NCBI GenBank assembly: GCA_031260565.1
Contig: JAISLH010000019.1
Coordinates: 1-59,431, forward strand
Source of the DNA: Bacteroidales bacterium
GTDB taxonomy: Bacteria; Bacteroidota; Bacteroidia; Bacteroidales; P3
DNA length: 59,431 nt
Reading direction: 5' to 3'
Shown: positions 58,103 to 59,431 of the stretch, one piece after another
Layout: each line of letters opens with the position of its first letter
Position numbering within the stretch: the stretch's first letter is position 1
The notes under the pieces: model-generated
The model's input: only the letters and a program-made list of their open reading frames with translations
Told to the model about the DNA's origin: nothing
Databases searched by the model: none
Made by a program: the position numbers and the translations under genes

Positions 58103-59431
58103 TTATTTGCTCCAATCTTCGCTAACCATTCGCAAATAGGTTTTATAACGCCATTTGGCATTCTCTTCCGATGCTGCAAAGAGTTGTGCGGCTTCGTCAG
58201 GGAAGGCTTTCTTCAAGGAGTTATAACGAACTTCGCCATCAATGAAGGCTTGGAATTTTGTCCAGTCTGGCTCTTTGGAATCAAGCGTGAATGGATTTTG
58301 TCCCTGTTCTGCCAACTCTGGATTGTAACGCCACAAGTGCCAATAACCACACTCAACAGCACGCTTGCCCTCTTCCTGCGTCTTGCCCATTCCGAGTTTC
58401 AAGCCGTGATTGATACATGGTGCATAAGCAATTATGAGCGATGGTCCGTTGTAAGCCTCTGCCTCTTTCAATGCTTTCAGGTATTGGCTTTGATTTGCCC
58501 CGATTGCAACCTGTGCAACATAAACATAGCCATAAGTGGTGGCGATCATTCCCAAATCCTTTTTGCGTATTCGCTTGCCCGATGCCGCAAACTTGGCAAT
58601 AGCACCCACAGGAGTAGCCTTTGATGCCTGTCCGCCCGTATTGGAATAAACCTCGGTATCAAGGACAAGTATATTCACATTCTCGCCCGATGCAATAACG
58701 TGGTCAAGTCCGCCGTAACCAATGTCGTAACCCCAGCCATCACCACCGAATATCCATTGCGATTTCTTGATGATGTATTGGCGGTTTTCAAACAAGCCTT
58801 TGCATACATCACAGCCGCATTGCTCTAAAGTAGGGAGTAATTTATTATAAACATCTGTTGTAATTTCGGCGTTCTCGCTGTTGTCCAACCAAAGCTTGAA
58901 TAATTCTTTTTGACTATCAGAACAACAAGTGCAAGTTAAGCCGTCTTGCATTAGTTTGGCTACTCTCTCTCTCATTTTGCGTGTTGCAACAGCCATACCC
59001 AAGCCAAACTCTGCATTGTCTTCAAACAATGAGTTAGCCCACGCTGGACCTTTGCCTTCGGCATTTGTTGTGTAAGGCATAGATGGGCAAGACCCACCAT
59101 AGATGGAGGAACAACCAGTAGCATTTGCAATCATCATTCGCTCGCCAAAGAGTTGGGTGATAAGTTTGATATAAGGTGTTTCACCGCAACCGGCACACGC
59201 TCCAGAGAACTCAAACAAAGGCTTAGCAAACTGAGAATTTTTGATGCTCTTTGATTTATCTACCAAGTTCTCTTTATATGCTACATTTGCCGTTATGGTG
59301 TTCCAATGCTCTACCTCTTCGCTTTGAGACAACAGACTCTTCATCTCCAAAGCCTTTGTCTTAGCAGGGCAAACATCAGCACAGTTTCCACAGCCCGTAC
59401 AATCAAGAGGACTAACCTGCATTCTGAACTG
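58103..59431 (-). CDS. nifJ: Pyruvate:ferredoxin oxidoreductase, C-terminal part (runs off the window)
   Basis: The frame is open to the window end (QFR before MQVSPLDCTGCGNC), so the 5' part, including the pyruvate domains, lies outside. Visible: CTGCGNCADVCP, a 4Fe-4S motif; CAGCGETPYIKLITQLFG and CGCDVCKG with further cysteines; and the TPP domain FGGDGWGYDIGYGGLDHVIASGENV with LDTEVYSNTGGQASKATP. Single-chain PFOR oxidises pyruvate to acetyl-CoA and reduces ferredoxin, a main step in fermentation. No in-frame stop in the visible part. Confidence 0.94.
   Translation of the reverse strand, partial: QFRMQVSPLDCTGCGNCADVCPAKTKALEMKSLLSQSEEVEHWNTITANVAYKENLVDKSKSIKNSQFAKPLFEFSGACAGCGETPYIKLITQLFGERMMIANATGCSSIYGGSCPSMPYTTNAEGKGPAWANSLFEDNAEFGLGMAVATRKMRERVAKLMQDGLTCTCCSDSQKELFKLWLDNSENAEITTDVYNKLLPTLEQCGCDVCKGLFENRQYIIKKSQWIFGGDGWGYDIGYGGLDHVIASGENVNILVLDTEVYSNTGGQASKATPVGAIAKFAASGKRIRKKDLGMIATTYGYVYVAQVAIGANQSQYLKALKEAEAYNGPSLIIAYAPCINHGLKLGMGKTQEEGKRAVECGYWHLWRYNPELAEQGQNPFTLDSKEPDWTKFQAFIDGEVRYNSLKKAFPDEAAQLFAASEENAKWRYKTYLRMVSEDWSK

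Overview
The window comes from an anaerobic member of the Bacteroidetes, most likely the order Bacteroidales. Evidence: many starts are preceded by the phylum-specific -7 box (TAnnTTTG) with a TTTG-like -33 box and no strong Shine-Dalgarno; the DNA is AT-rich; metabolism is fermentative (pyruvate:ferredoxin oxidoreductase, ADP-forming acetate-CoA ligase, glutamate dehydrogenase, a methionine gamma-lyase-type PLP enzyme). The genus cannot be decided from sequence alone.
Bases 1-33,900 are one long plus-strand surface-polysaccharide (O-antigen/capsule) locus entered mid-operon. Sugar supply: RmlB, a VioA-type aminotransferase and a VioB-type acyltransferase (predicted dTDP-Qui4NAc); WbpP and WbpO (predicted UDP-GalNAcA); a zinc-ribbon SDR like dTDP-L-rhamnose 4-epimerase. 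Assembly: about eleven glycosyltransferases, one fused to a polysaccharide deacetylase, three Wzx-type flippases and three Wzy-like membrane proteins, two of them paralogs. Decoration: a VOC/FkbH/acyl-carrier-protein cassette that probably makes a glyceryl (or similar) thioester, plus an enoyl-CoA hydratase, a GNAT and hexapeptide acyltransferases. A decayed AbiE-like pair lies between wbpO and the first flippase.
Bases 34,200-42,100 are minus-strand genes: ADP-forming acetate-CoA ligase, a secreted OmpA-like protein, trmD-pirin, a YD-repeat secreted protein and gdhA. Bases 42,900-49,700 are plus-strand: two lipoproteins, a FabG-type reductase, a Cys/Met-metabolism PLP enzyme, an N-acetylglucosamine kinase-like protein, purA and a PepSY-like protein. 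Then come an AlkA-type glycosylase (minus), an MvaI/BcnI-type restriction-modification pair, a WaaL-like ligase with a LolC/E-type permease, a MNT-HEPN toxin-antitoxin pair, a structured RNA with its own promoter and terminator, a lipoprotein, and the 3' part of nifJ/por (minus).
Two unusual layers run through the gaps between genes. First, eleven intergenic arrays are built on a 21-22 bp period; each unit has a dyad core of about 14 bp plus a short linker, the core differs between arrays and is nearly uniform within most of them. Second, a small transcription unit occurs twice (near 25.8 kb and 42.8 kb): a Bacteroidetes promoter, a 31-codon reading frame with 15 of 31 identical residues and no gaps, a 56-nt 3' segment, a GGGATAAT hairpin terminator, then one of the 21-bp arrays and a shared ATTTACATAAAA-type block.
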